Shown here one piece after another: positions 10,565-22,284 of a DNA stretch of 64,000 nucleotides (position 1 is its first letter; each line of letters opens with the position of its first letter). Under the pieces are notes generated by a model, which saw only the letters and a list, made by a program, of their open reading frames with translations, made no database searches and had not been told where the DNA came from. Source of the stretch: Diadophis punctatus similis. Lineage: Eukaryota; Chordata; Lepidosauria; Squamata; Dipsadidae. The translations under genes and the position numbers were made by a program. The stretch is taken from positions 8,149,782 through 8,213,781 of the forward strand of contig JALIGW010000028.1 in NCBI GenBank assembly GCA_023053685.1, read 5' to 3'.

Positions 10565-11684
10565 GTACCATACAGTAGTAAATCCAACTGGGAAAGGAAG
10601 CTCTCTAGGCAGACAGATAATTAACCACTAATATAAAGATGGAGCAAAAATTTATAACCTTCCAGATCTCTGTTGGATGAGATTATGTCCATAATGTGTT
10701 GATCTTCTTGAGAAGTCAGAGCAACAACTGAAGATAGTAGCCAGTCAGGTTGTCCAAAGCTATTCGCAGACATAATCCAAGAGCAGTTCCATCCAAAATT
10801 ACATGGAGTTTCTATTATAAAAAAGACAAAAAATCATTAAGGGCAATTAACCAACCAACCAACCAACCAATAAAGATATTATTATAATCAATGGTACTAA
10901 CTTTAATAAACGAGTTACATTTATTTTTTTATCAGACACAACACAAGTTGTCTGACTATATGCAAACATATAAAATAGAAGATAGCCTTTGTCCCAGATT
11001 ATTTCCCACTAACAGTAAAGAAGTGATATAAAATTAACTGTTACACTGCTGTTACTGACGAAGTCCTGACTTTGCTGATTGGATGAATACCACAGCATGC
11101 TTGAGCTATCTACAGAGGATACTAACTCATATTTTTTTTGGTCACTGATTCAAAGAAAAAGACAGACGTGTCATATGAAGCAGTTATAAAGGTACTCCAT
11201 TTATTTCAGCAATGTCCTAATGGAATATTCCTCTTTAGGATCAATTTTAAGAATGCAGGAAATAAAGTTTTGCAAGCTTAAAAAAAACTAAGTTGTCTGT
11301 GGTGCTGATTGACTACCATTTCAAAACTTTCTCATCTAACAGTTATGCTTTTCAGAATGTCTCCTTTAATAAGAAAAAAAAACCCACACTAATTTATACA
11401 TACATTTCTGTCTAACTTGCATGGAACCTATCAGACGGAGAAGAATGATGACTGAACAAATATTCAATTTTCTAGCATGTTTACTTATTGCTTCACTCAT
11501 AAAATTGGTTTATCCGGTGACACAAGAACAACTTAAGCGCTCTTTTCATTTGGCTGCACATCCACTCTGACGTTATTCAGACTCCAGTTTACATTGGCTA
11601 CTTCAGTAAAACTAGCAGAACACTTTGCTCCACCCTACAGCCTTCAGAGGTGACAGCTTGTTCTGAAATTAAAAATGTAACTAA
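10565..11684. other. No recognisable feature
   Basis: AT-rich; a short (AACC)n run lies at 10851-10868. No gene or transposon signature seen. Confidence 0.35.
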
Positions 11685-12112
11685 GCAAAATTCTGAAAGC
11701 CATAAATGATAGAAGAGCAACTAAGATGATGAAGGGCCTGGAGACCAAAACATATGAAGAACAGTTGCAGGAATTAGGTTTGTCTAGTCTAGAGAAAAGA
11801 AGGACTAGGGACAGCGGTATTCTACTATTTGAGAGGCTGCTATAAAGAAGAGGCAGACAACTTATTTTCCAAAGCACCAGAAGGCAAGACAAGAAACAAT
11901 GGATGGAAACTAATCAAGGAGAGAAACAACCTAGAATTAAGGTGAAATTTCTTAACAGTGAAAGCAGTTAACCAGTGGAATGGCTTCAGAAGTTGTGAGT
12001 GCTTCATCACTGCAGGTTTTTAAGAAGAGTCTGAAATGGTACAAGGTCTCCTGCTCAAGCAGGGGGTTGGACTAGAAGACCTCCAAAGTCCCTCAGCTCT
12101 ATTCTGATTCTG
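11685..12112 (+). mobile_element. CR1 LINE 3' region (plus)
   Basis: The end of ORF2 is recognisable ('agagcaactaagatgatgaa', 'ggaaactaatcaaggagaga') and the 3' end reads 'gcagggggttggactagaag'. It carries stop codons and indels, so it is a dead, 5'-truncated copy. The family is the same as those at 16.1-18.2 and 24.6-25.5 kb. Confidence 0.8.
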
Positions 12113-12486
12113 ATAATCAAGCAGTCCACACTTAAATAATGTTTTCCTTGTATGTGGGTCTGCAAAAATTGAACAAAGCAAAGTTGATGGCCCCTAAATA
12201 TACCACAGTCTAAAAATTAGTTTAAAAAATTGATTATAAGACACTGCATATTTTTCTTTAAACCAGGACATGTTTTATTTTTAAAAATGTTTTGTTATCT
12301 AAGCACTGTTAGCCCCAAGCAAAAAAGGCATATCTGCCTCATTCTCATTATTTTTACATCTATATAGCCTTCAATAGTTTAAAATACACACTTTGCATTA
12401 TTATGTCTGTATTATTCCAATCATATCCAGATTATGTGACGTGAAGGAAAAGTACCTTGAAGAGGTGGGGAATTGAGGAATTGGCT

Positions 12487-12617
12487 CAGCAGTGGGTTGC
12501 TCCCGGTTCGGCCCGGTTCTGCGAACTGGTAGCGACGGGGGCAGGAGGCTCTGGCCACCCGCGCGAGCGCAAGCGTGTGCACGAACTGGTAGAAACGGGA
12601 TTTAAAACCCACTACTG
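12487..12617. mobile_element. hAT MITE, CAGGGGTGGG family, copy 5 (short form)
   Basis: Ends are 'cagcagtgggttgctcccgg' and 'aaaacccactactg'; exact 8-bp duplication aattggct at 12479-12486 and 12618-12625. At 131 bp it is the shortest copy, keeping the terminal 'cggttcggcccggttc' part. Confidence 0.85.
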
Positions 12618-12625
12618 AATTGGCT

Positions 12626-13399
12626 GTATTTGCAAATTGATCATTCATATTCCACCTCCCAAATCTTTTTTCTTCTGAAGCATTTCAAGCCTCAGTGACA
12701 TGTAGGCACGAAATAATTAAATCAAGCATCTGCCTTCTCTTCAGTTTGTAGTGCATGTTATCTGAAGAAAGCATGTCATATGGGTTCTGGCTTGAAACAA
12801 AAACAAACTTCTCCAAATAATACTTGATTAAAAAAATGTTTTGCATTAAATAGGATGTGTTTTCCACTCAGCTGAATTAATTTGGAGGAACAAATAGTGG
12901 GGCTAAGAATTCCCCGCACCCCCCCCCTAAAACTGCATGGTTGAATTTATCAGGGTCTTTATATAAATACAGGAACAGCAGAGGAAAAGCACACAGAAAA
13001 TATATACTAAAGATAAATGATTACAAGATTAGTAATATCACCACTACTACTAACTACCTGCTTGCCTTGTCCGGTTCCTTTCTTGAGAAACAGTTGCTGC
13101 AGAAAATAAATAAGATTTTATTGGGTTTAAATATTTATTGAATAACTTGACCTAAAGATTAACACTACCAATACATCACTCCTTAAGCTCAAGAATAGTT
13201 GAGAACAAAATATATTTTTCTACAGTTTTTGCAAGTTTATTTATAAATATTTCTTTATACATTTTGGAATTTATTGATGGAACATGCTGTCAAATGTATC
13301 TGGAAAACACTATATAAAATTAAAAGAGCATGCCCAATTGCTATGGAACGAATAGAGAGTAATCACTGCTGGTGGTGAAAGGGGGCAGTGTTTCAGGCA
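12626..13399. other. No supported feature
   Basis: AT-rich. A minus frame near 12685-12800 ends with a stop after 'YKLKRRQMLDLIISCLHVTE' and follows a pyrimidine-rich AG. It could be a terminal exon, but its phase does not fit the exon at 14.6 kb and support is weak. Confidence 0.25.
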
Positions 13400-13594
13400 A
13401 ACTCTGCCCACAGTCTGGAGTTCGAGCCTGACGGAGCTCAAGATTGATTCAGTATTCCATCCTTCCGAGGGTGGTAAAATGAAGACCCAGATTGTTGGGG
13501 GCAATATGCAAATAATGCTTCTACATTGTAAACTACCCAGAAAGTGCTGTAAAGTACTATTGGGTAGTGTATAAGTCTAAATACTATTGCTATT
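13400..13594 (+). mobile_element. Sauria-type SINE, 5' degraded
   Basis: Contains 'ccatccttccgagggtggta', 'agacccagattgttgggggc' and ends 'agtctaaatactattgctat', as in the copies at 21.6 and 61.7 kb. The 3' tail resembles BovB LINE ends, which mobilise this SINE group. The B box is 'gttcgagcc'; the A box is lost. Confidence 0.7.
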
Positions 13595-14576
13595 TGTTGT
13601 CATGCTTCTGGGTTCTCAGAAGCATTTGGCTTGCTACAACTGGGAAGAGGATGTCAGACAAGACTCATCTTATCCAACATGTATATGAAAGAAAAAAGGT
13701 CGGAACAAAACAGGTCTGCTAAAAATACTTCCTTGAAACATCAAGTTGACTATGTTCCATTGCAACACCACTTAAAATGGCTCAGTATTTTGTTCTACCT
13801 TTGAAATAAAACCCTTTCAACACAGTTTTGTTTTAACTTTGGGAGCATTTTTTAAAAATCCATTTTGAGATCTGAATGCTTTGATGGTTTGAATGGACTA
13901 TTTCAAGATAATATTCTATGACTGCTCAAAACAGCCAAGTTTTGTCTCAATCTTGAACGAAATCTTAAAACACACATGTTTTGTTTCAAGCTCAGAATGC
14001 TTTAAAATGTCTGTTTTGAGCTTGACACTTTCCCCCCCACATTCCTGCACTTTATTTGTGAATGAAATAAATATCATTTTTTTCTGAAGGCTTGGTTTAA
14101 ATGAGAACTAATGCACCAACTATGTAACAGATTATATATCTTCTTATCCTCAGGCTAGATTTAATGTATATATAGTATAGTATTTAACCTTACATCAAAA
14201 TCTATATCCCTATCAGATGTATGTACACTGAAAGTCAGCACTGGCTTAAAATATGTATTCAGTTTACTCATTTTTCATTCACCTCTTCCCTAAACCTTAA
14301 AGGTCTATCTATAGCAGTAGCACTTGTATGTCTTCTTAGAATCCTTAAGGTAGATGAGAGGTTATTGAAAATTATTGAATTCTTTAGATTCCCTAGATAA
14401 GAATAAGAGAGGGCAAGAATCTGAATGTTCACCAAGGCTGTTTAAAACATAAACTGTAACAAAAGACCAATACCAGCTGAGCTCTTCATTGGAAATAAAA
14501 GAACTGCATGCAGGACAAAAGAAAAGCAAACTGCACAATTTGAGGAAAGTGTTTTAAAGAAGAAAGAGTAAAGTAC

Positions 14577-14675
14577 CTGGATGGGAAGAATGACCAGAAG
14601 AAAGAATCCAGTTCCTTTCTGGAGGTACATAGGGGAAAGATGGGTCTTTCTTGTCTGATTTAGTTGAGGCAACAT
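14577..14675 (-). CDS. Candidate internal exon of an unidentified minus-strand gene
   Basis: On minus, a pyrimidine-rich acceptor ('ttgttctctgttgcag') precedes a 99-bp open stretch that ends 'ccatccag' before the donor 'gtactttac'. Read with one base carried over from upstream it encodes D-V-A-S-T-K-S-D-K-K-D-P-S-F, then PYVPPERNWILSSGHSSHP, ending in phase 1. The phase matches the candidate first exon at 49280-49340, which ends with a single extra G. I do not recognise the family. Seen: splice consensus and open frame. Inferred: that it is a real exon. A chance open stretch of this length with decent sites is possible. Confidence 0.35.
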
Positions 14676-14866
14676 CTGCAACAGAGAACAACAGTATGAA
14701 AACAAAAAATGAAAAGGTACCAAAGACTTCAGTGAGTAGAGAGAGAGTGACAATATTGGCTGATGGAAGTTCCTGGAGTTATAGTGAATGACTTGAAAAT
14801 AATAATCCAAGAATGGTTTATTTACAAGAAAACATGTCTGTTTTATTCCTTTTAATTTTTTTTAAA

Positions 14867-14871
<5 letters not shown>

Positions 14872-14956
<85 letters not shown>

Positions 14957-15021
14957 CCTCTCTCTCTCTCTCTCTCTCCCTCCCCCCTCCCTCCCTCCCC
15001 CTCCCTCCCTCCCTCCCTCTC
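14872..15021. repeat. CT microsatellite
   Basis: (CT)n grading into CCCTCC repeats. It is interrupted by a solo LTR at 15022-15340, after which CT-rich sequence resumes for about 18 bp. Confidence 0.95.
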
Positions 15022-15340
15022 TGTCAGAGGCGATAATTTATCTCACAAAGGAGAAATAGATCTTTTCCCGGACATCAGACATTAGAAAAGAAACCGCAGT
15101 TTAAAAGTCTAAGTAAAAATATTTATTTCGGTACAAAACAATAAATCCTCATTATTCTACATCTCTGATATGAAAAAAGGTCTTGCTTCAATGGAAGCCA
15201 GGAACAGAAGGAGGAGAATGGAATGTACGCATGCGTACAAGAACATATCAATCACGTGCTCAGGAATAAACCATTATATTAGATAGGGATGCTTCTCCCT
15301 GCATATACACAAAACAGGCAATATAAATCACTGCGTGACA
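15022..15340 (-). mobile_element. Solo LTR (minus)
   Basis: Terminal inverted ends TGTCA (15022) and TGACA (15340). On minus there is a TATA-like 'gatttatatt' near the start and 'gaaataaat' as a polyadenylation signal near the middle. Its length (319 bp) suits a retroviral-like or Gypsy-like LTR. The target is the CT tract, so the duplication cannot be read unambiguously. No internal retroelement sequence is present; it probably arose by LTR-LTR recombination. Confidence 0.6.
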
Positions 15341-15360
15341 CTCCCTCTCTCTTCCCCCCG

Positions 15361-15361
<1 letters not shown>

Positions 15362-15394
<33 letters not shown>
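15362..15394. repeat. CA microsatellite
   Basis: Short (CA)n run. Confidence 0.9.
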
Positions 15395-15395
<1 letters not shown>

Positions 15396-16079
15396 CTAAC
15401 CCATTTCCTGAGGACTTGAGGACTTGAGGTGACTTACAGTAAAAAAATAAAACAAGCCAATACAAACAATACTGCAGTCGACCTAATCTAATGAATCCAA
15501 AGCACTCTAAGACTTTCAGCACCCACATAACAATAGGCTTTTTGGAAAGCCAGAAGGTTGGGGCTACTTTATCACAGTAGGCAGGTTGGTAGGTGCAGAG
15601 CAGGTGCAGTCAATGAGAAGGTATATTCAGCCACTCACCTCTCATAGCTTGCATGGGATGGCTTGAATCTGTGGCAAATATAGTCCCCTTGTATAAAATG
15701 TTAAAGGGGCAATCAGCATATTGAATTGAAGCTAGACACAAAGCAATAACCAATGCAAATAACTTGTGATGATATGTGGGCTCAGGGGAGGGGAGTGCCA
15801 AGCAATTACAAAAAATCTATATATGTGTGAGTCTTGGGAAAGCATAAACTGAAATAGAAAGGGGTTTTGGCAGGCTTTCAGGATTCTGTTACAATACTTC
15901 AATTGCTTTAAAGTATGTAGGAAAGCTCCTAGCTAGCACACCCTTTTCCTGACCTTGCCTGCCTAGAAAGGTGACAACATTCCTGAAAGCTTTTTTACTC
16001 TCTCATCAGAGAGACTTTGGATCTTGCCTTTTATCTCTAGAATACAATTCAACATTATGCAAACACAAGCATTAGAACA

Positions 16080-18180
16080 AAGTCAAACTAGAGTCTTGGA
16101 CTTTAAGAGAGCTAATTTCAATAAACTTAGAGAGAGCTTGGGAAGGATTCCATGGACGAGAATCCTCAAGGGGAAAACAACTCAAGAAGCTTGGGAAATT
16201 TTGAAAAGTGAGATTATAAAATCCCAGTCTAGCACAATACCAATGAAGAAGAAAAATAATAGGTCTCAAAAGAAACCAGCATGGCTGCATAAAGAACTCT
16301 CTGACAAATTGGAAGACAAAAAGGACAAGTATAAAAAGTGGAAAGAGGGGGAAATAACTAAGGCAGAATACCAGCAAATAACCCGAGCTTGTAAAGATGA
16401 AGTGAGGATAGCTAAGGCTCACAATGAACAAAGGCTTGCGACAAAAGTAAAAAGTAACAAAAAAAGCTTCTTCCAACATATTAAAAACAAGAAAAAAGTC
16501 AAGGAAACAATTGGTCCATTGCAGGGAGAAAGTGGCAAGAAGGTGACAAGCAACAGGGAGAAAGCAGAGCTACTTAACTCGTTTTTTGCATCTGTCTTTA
16601 TACAAAAGGAAAAAAACAGTCCAACCTATCAAAAACAGCATCACAAAAACATATTAGGAACACAAGTTAAAATAGGGAAGAAAATAGTAAGTGAACACCT
16701 GTCTACCCTAGATGAGTTCAAATCACCAGGACCGGATGGATTACACCCCAAGGTTCTGAAGGAACAGCAGCCGAGATCTCAGAACCACTGAACTATATCT
16801 TTCAAAGATCCTGGAGCACCAGGGAACTGCCAGAGGACTGGAAAAGAGCTGATGTAGTTCCCATCTTCAAAAAAGGGAAAAAAATAGATCCAGGAAACTA
16901 CAGACCTATCAGCCTCACCTCAATACCAGGGAAAATTCTGGAAAAGATAATCAAGCAATGAATCAACGAACACCTAGAAGCAAACAAAGTAATAACCAAA
17001 AGCCAACACAGATTTGTCAAAAACAGATCATGCCAGACTAATCTTATTGCATTCTTTGACGAAGTGACAAAATTAGTGGACCAGAGGAATGCTGTCGATA
17101 TAATTTACTTGGTCTTCAGTAAGGCATTCGATAAAGTATACCATAACCTACTACTAGATAAAGTAGAAAAGTGTGGGTTAGACAGCAACACCACCAGATG
17201 GATTCAAAACTGACTGACCAACCGCACTCAACGTGTAGTGCTCAATGGAACTGCATCTACATGGAGGGAAGTATGCAGTGGAGTACCCCAAGGCTCTGTT
17301 TTAGGCCCAGTACTCTTCAACATCTTCATCAATGACTTGGATGAGGGGATAAATGGGGAACTCATCAAATTTGCAGATGACACCAAACTGGCAGGAATAG
17401 CCAACACTCCAGAAGACAGGCTCAAGATACAGAAGGATCTTGACAGACTTGAATATTGGGCTCTATCTAACAAAATGAAATTCAATAGTGAAAAAAGTAA
17501 GGTTCTACATTTAGGCAAGAAAAACAAAATGCACAGGTACAGTATATGTGGTACCTTGCTCAACAGTAGTAACTGTGAGAGGGATCTTGGAGTCCTAGTG
17601 GACAACCATTTAAATATGAGCCAGCAGTGTGCAGCAGCTGCCAAAAAAGCCAACACAGTTCTAGGATGCATTAACAGAGGGATAGAATCAAGATCACGTG
17701 AAGTGTTAATACCACTTTATAATGCCTTAGTAAGGCCACACTTGGAATACTGCATTCAGTTTTGGTTGCCACGATGCAAAAAAGATGTTGAAACTCTAGA
17801 AAGAGTGCAGAAAAGAGCAACAAAGATGATTAGGGGACTGGAGGCTAGAACATATGAAGAATGGTTGCAGGAACTGGGTATGTCTAGTTTAATGAAAAGA
17901 AGGACTAGGGGAGACATGATAGGGTAGAACAAGAAGCAATGGGTGGAAACCAAACAAGGAGAGAAGCAACTTAGAACTAAGGAGATATTTCCTGACAGTT
18001 AGAACAATTAATCAGTGGAACGGCTTGCCTCCAGAAATTGTGAATGCTCCAACACTGGAAGTTTTTAAGAAGATGTTGGATAACCATTTGTCTGAAGTAG
18101 TGTAGGGTTTCCTGCCTAAGCAGGGGGTTGGACTAGAAGACCTCCAAGGTCCCTTCCAACTCTGTTACTATTACAATATT
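16080..18180 (+). mobile_element. CR1 LINE, 5' truncated, with degraded ORF2
   Basis: Encodes the ORF2 linker ('VLDFKRANFNKLRESLGRIP', 'SPGPDGLHPKVLKE') in an open frame to 16791, then a frameshift near 16764. RT continues in another frame ('DWKRADVVPIFKKGKKIDPG', 'NYRPISLTSIPGKI') with stops near 16960 and 17214, then 'GVPQGSVLGPVLFNIFINDL' and 'KFADDTKLAGIANTPEDR' (active-site ADD) in the open frame 17238-17927. Motif A reads IYLVFSKAFD where families have YLDFSKAFD, so a catalytic Asp is lost. About 75 bp are deleted after 'TRGDMI' at 17921. The 3' end is 'gcagggggttggactagaag' plus a TTACAATA-type tail. Confidence 0.93.
17238..17927 (+). pseudogene. CR1 ORF2 reverse transcriptase, C-terminal part
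   Basis: Longest open part of the CR1 RT above, 229 codons. It holds the palm motif region with FADD (about residues 45-49), the thumb ('LEYWALSNKMKFNSEKSKVL', 'ERDLGVLVDNHLNMSQQCAA') and the C-terminal 'VRPHLEYCIQFW' and 'WLQELGMSSLMKRRTRGDMI'. It terminates early at a deletion. Product if made: an inactive fragment. Confidence 0.85.
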
Positions 18181-18185
18181 ACAAT

Positions 18186-19259
18186 ACGACACGACAGATC
18201 CTCAACACATCCCTCCGTCTGCAGAGCATCCATGCGCTACAACTTGCCCATCAGTTTCTTCTGAGATACCAAAGCAAGAACCATCCCCTGAACTGTCTTC
18301 AGATTTGTCAGACAGTGACAACCTGCTTGCTGCCATAAATGTTTCCCCATTGCTGATGTCAGACAAGACAGGAAAAAGCATATTCCAGGTTTGCCTAAAT
18401 CTTTCATTTCAGACTTGTCGATTGATCTTGATAAGTTGCCTACCCATTCTTGGAGACAAATGTGTGTGGGGGGTGGGGAGAGGCAAGATAATATGATGAA
18501 AAGTGGATTTGACTCTGAGAAGGGAGGAGAGAAAGCTGAGCTTTTACAGAAAAGCTATCAGAGCCCTAGGAAAGTAGAAAGTGTGAGAAAGAAACTCAGA
18601 AAAACTCTGCCTTGATTTTGTTTGATATAAGTAACGAGGGGCATTGACTGGCCTTTGAGATTTTATTTTTGTACCTTAAATGCATTAAAGTACACCCTGA
18701 GATATCAAGAGACTTCTGTTTTTTTGATCTGGCCAGTCCTGAAGGGTTGACCCAATACATCTAATACTGCTAAATCTGTGGCCGATGTACTTAGGACTGC
18801 CCAGTGAAAATCCAATGCTTTAACATTTTCACCATGACTCCACAATTTCTTTCCTAGCTAGACTACAAACTCAAATACCATTCATTGATAAATGAAAAAC
18901 AGATGTTGGTGCCAGCACGCATGATTTTGCATTTTACTTACTCTGAACTTCATCTGCACTTTGAAATCCTTTCACTCAGTGAAGAAAGACCCTTTTGCAC
19001 AATTCATTTTTGATTTTACCCTCTTGAATTGTTAGGTATCATCAGCAAATACACAGCCACTTTGCTGCTCAGCTATGAAGATTACCAGATGCTGAAACTA
19101 ACTATAGTAGTAAAAACAGTAAAAACTAATTATAATAATTTAGATCAAAGGCTATTAGATCTAGGTATTAGATTTACAGAATCTAATGCAGACAAGACCT
19201 TGTGGACTGGAAATGGGTATACTGTAAAACATTGCTTACATTAGAACTGACACAGACAA
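18186..19259. other. No recognisable feature
   Basis: No coding or repeat signature that I can support. Small open frames at 18305-18615 have no visible family motif. Confidence 0.35.
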
Positions 19260-19336
19260 CTAGAATAGAATAGAATAGAATAGAATAGAATAGAATAGAA
19301 TAGAATAGAATAGAATAGAATAGAATAGAATAGAAT
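19260..19336. repeat. AATAG (TAGAA) pentamer microsatellite
   Basis: About 15 perfect TAGAA units abutting the 3' end of a minus-strand CR1. AATAG tracts seeded from CR1 3' tails are known to be abundant in snake genomes. Confidence 0.97.
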
Positions 19337-19597
19337 AACAGAGTTGGAAGGGACCTTGGAGGTCTTCTAGTCCAACCCCCTGCTTAGACAAGCTGTTCCA
19401 CGGATTAATTGTTCTAACTGCCAGGAAATTTCTCCTTAGTTCTAAGTTGCTTCTCTCCTTGATTAGTTTCCACCCATTGCTTCTTGTTCTACCCTCAGGT
19501 CCTTTGGAGAATAGTTTGACTCCCTCTTCTTTGTGGCAGCCCCTGAGATAATGGAACACTGCTATCATGTCTCCCCTAGTCCTTCTTTTCAACTGAT
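19337..19597 (-). mobile_element. CR1 LINE 3' end (minus)
   Basis: 'acagagttggaagggacctt' directly follows the pentamer tract. The minus strand then encodes the ORF2 end ('KRRTRGDMIAVFHYLRGCHK', 'EEGVKLFSKGPEGRTRSNGW'), nearly intact for this stretch. It is 5' truncated at 19597. Confidence 0.9.
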
Positions 19598-20651
19598 ACT
19601 CTTCAGGTCATCCTATTTCAGGACACTAGGATAATCATGTTACTTTAGGACCTTGGGGTTGTTCCCCTCCTCCCAGAGAGGATCTAGGATGTACAGTATG
19701 TCCCATTTCGCCTGGAGATGAGGATTTTGCACTATCGTAAATAATCTGCTCAGGGCAAAGCAATCTATCTCTGTTCTCTCAAACTCCCCACAGCCATTGA
19801 CATACCTCAAAAGTCTATCTCTAAATGCAGAGATTTCAAAATAGTAGGAGTAGGAAGACAGACAACAGAAAGAAAGAATCTGTGGAAGTCAGGTGTCTTA
19901 TACTTCCCGCTTTCTTGCAGCCCAAGTGCAGCATTGGTTGCTGCAGATAATACAGAATGAAAGCTAACAGAAAAGCAGATCTGTGAGTTGTCAATTCTTT
20001 GGTTTGTTTTTTCTGTGGGTTTTGTTAGTTTTGTACAATTTATCGATCATAAAATTTACATACATTTTTGTAAAAAAAAAAAAGAGAAAGAAAAGCAGAT
20101 CTAAAATCAAGCCAATAGCAGACATGGCCAAAGTTATATCATCAATTGTCTCCACAAATATTTCACAATCTCCCTAGCCAGGGGAAGTGGCCTTTCTCTC
20201 TCTTGCTTGTAATTTTAGACTGTAGTTTTCTAAAAAAAAAAAAAACCTGATTAAGAGTTGGCTGTAAAGTAAGCCAGTAAATAAAACCTGATATGCAGGA
20301 GGTCAGTCACTTACAGCAAAGTCAATTCATGATTAATTCAGAGAGTTCAAACCAAATATCTAGTAGCAGGCAAAGTGGGAAAAAAAAAGCCAGGCTCCCA
20401 GCATTATAACTAGGGGAAATAGGAAGATAATATTTCTAGCACTCAGGACTCAGAAGCTTTTGCGTGCCATCCAAGGTTCAGCATCGACTTTGTGAAAGCG
20501 CCCTTTTACAAAGTTTATGTCAGGACCTTACTCTTGAATTAACTTTGTGATTTCTGACCCTACTGCTACCCACATTCTGAAAACTGAGTAGAGGTCAACC
20601 AATGAGTCCTCTAACAAATCTCTTTGGGCTCCTCCTCTTTGGGCTCCTCTA

Positions 20652-20786
20652 CAGAGGTCTCCAACCTTGGCAACTTTATGAGGTGTGGATTTCAAATCCC
20701 AGAATTCCTCAGCCAGCATGGCTGGCTGAGGAATTCTGGGATTTGAAGTCCACACCTCATAAAGTTGCCAAGGTTGGAGACCTCTG
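20652..20786. mobile_element. Palindromic hAT-like MITE, copy 1
   Basis: A near-perfect palindrome: 'cagaggtctccaaccttggc' at the left and its complement ending 'gagacctctg' at the right, with 'aatcccagaattcctcagcc' in each arm and a central 'agcatggct'. Transcribed, it would fold into one hairpin of about 60 bp. Close relatives are at 43890, 46873 and, as a half, 58796. The flanks (ctcctcta, ctctataa) are only loosely duplicated. Confidence 0.75.
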
Positions 20787-21212
20787 CTCTATAACATCTA
20801 TGGAAGAAGTTAAAAAAAAACAACCCAAGCTAGTAATTGCAGCAACACAACTCCACTTCCCTTATGAACATTTGTGCATGCATCATCATTTGTACAAAGA
20901 GGTGGGGCTTTGATCACATTGCCAAAGCATCACCTTGACTTGTTTTGCTTTTCCCAGAAAGTACTATTGTCTTCTTGTTCTGGTATGAATAGCACAAAGA
21001 TGCCTTGCTAAGTATTTTTAGAGGGGATATCCTCATGATATCATCTCCAAGTTCATGTCTAACTTAGAGGCAGTTTTAAAATTGTATTTTAATATTCTGG
21101 TTTTAAAGTAGGGTTTGCCTTCTCCTTACAACAGCCTTTGTTGTCTGAATGATCTGTGGTGCTTTAGTTACATATCAGCAACAGAATCATAAAATATAAT
21201 TTATAATAAGGT

Positions 21213-21480
21213 TATTCTGTTATCATCAGTGTACTGATGATACCGTACCCCATGCTGTTGGATGACCAGCAGTTTCACATAGATGTTAAAGAGGAGATGG
21301 GAGAGAGTTGAGCCCTAGGGCTTGACCTCTCCCCAGTCACCAAAACTGACCAGCCACAGAGAAAGGAGAACCATTGCAAATTCTATTTCCTACTTCAACC
21401 CCATGAAGCTGGTCCAGAAGGATATCATGATTGATCCTTTAGGGGAAGGAGCTAGTCAGTTGAAGCAAGGATAGTTTAGA
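21213..21480 (-). mobile_element. Degraded L2-type LINE fragment (minus)
   Basis: 'atcatcagtgtactgatgat', 'catagatgttaaagaggaga' and 'gagccctagggcttgacc' fit the non-coding strand of an L2-type ORF2. No intact frame. Confidence 0.4.
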
Positions 21481-21486
21481 TTTATT

Positions 21487-21590
21487 ATTAGAGTTGGAAG
21501 GGACCTTGTAGGTCATCTAGTCCAACCCCCTGCTCAAGCAGGAGTTCCTACACCATTTGAGACAGATGGCAGTCCAGTCTCTCCTTGTTG
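21487..21590 (-). mobile_element. CR1 LINE 3' end fragment (minus)
   Basis: 'agagttggaagggaccttgt' and 'atctagtccaaccccctgct' are the reverse complement of the CR1 3' end. Truncated after about 100 bp. Confidence 0.85.
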
Positions 21591-21599
21591 ATCTAGGAT

Positions 21600-21808
21600 G
21601 AGCCGTGGTGGCACAGTGGTTAGAGTGCAGTACTGCAGGCTACTTCTGCTGACTGCCGGCTACCTGCAATTTGGCAGTTCAAATCCCACCAGGCTCAAGG
21701 TTGACTCAAACTTCCATCCTTCCAAGGTTGGTAAAATGAGGACCCAGATTGTTGGGGGTAATATGCTGACTCTGTAAAGTGGTATATAAGTCTAAGTGCT
21801 ATTGCTAT
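21600..21808 (+). mobile_element. Sauria-type SINE, full length
   Basis: A tRNA-like head has A box 'tggcacagtgg' and B box 'gttcaaatcc'. The body contains 'ccatccttccaaggttggta' and 'aggacccagattgttggggg', and the tail reads 'ataagtctaagtgctattgc'. The tail resembles the 3' end of BovB LINEs, whose machinery mobilises these SINEs. The promoter boxes look intact. Confidence 0.88.
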
Positions 21809-22284
21809 CTGAAACACCTCTAACTTCCACTGCCTGGTGCATGCTCATCAGGGAGATTCTGCAATGGAAAGAACATTGCCCAATGTAATCCAGTTGGCCA
21901 TCATCCCAAAAAATGTTGATAGAGCTCCAGTGAACACTTCTAGCTCCTTGGTTCACTGCCTCTGTGCTGACTTCCCCACTGCTTTGTTGCTGTTGCTGCC
22001 ATTTTTTCCATGCCATTCCCCTTGATGGCTAACCGGTACCAAAGTTGCTGGCTATCTACCAAAGTTGCTGGCTATCTACCAAACTGGCAGGACCACAAAA
22101 CATCTCCACACACCATCCTCAAAATTCTAAAAAAAAATGAGCCTACGAAGCAGACATCTACCTCAGTGCCATGATGGGGGGAAAAGGGTGAAAAAGCTTA
22201 CAATCAAGGAGGAATCATCACATGTCACATAAATTCATCATAAATCCTGCTCACCTAACATAAATGATGATCATGATGATAATC

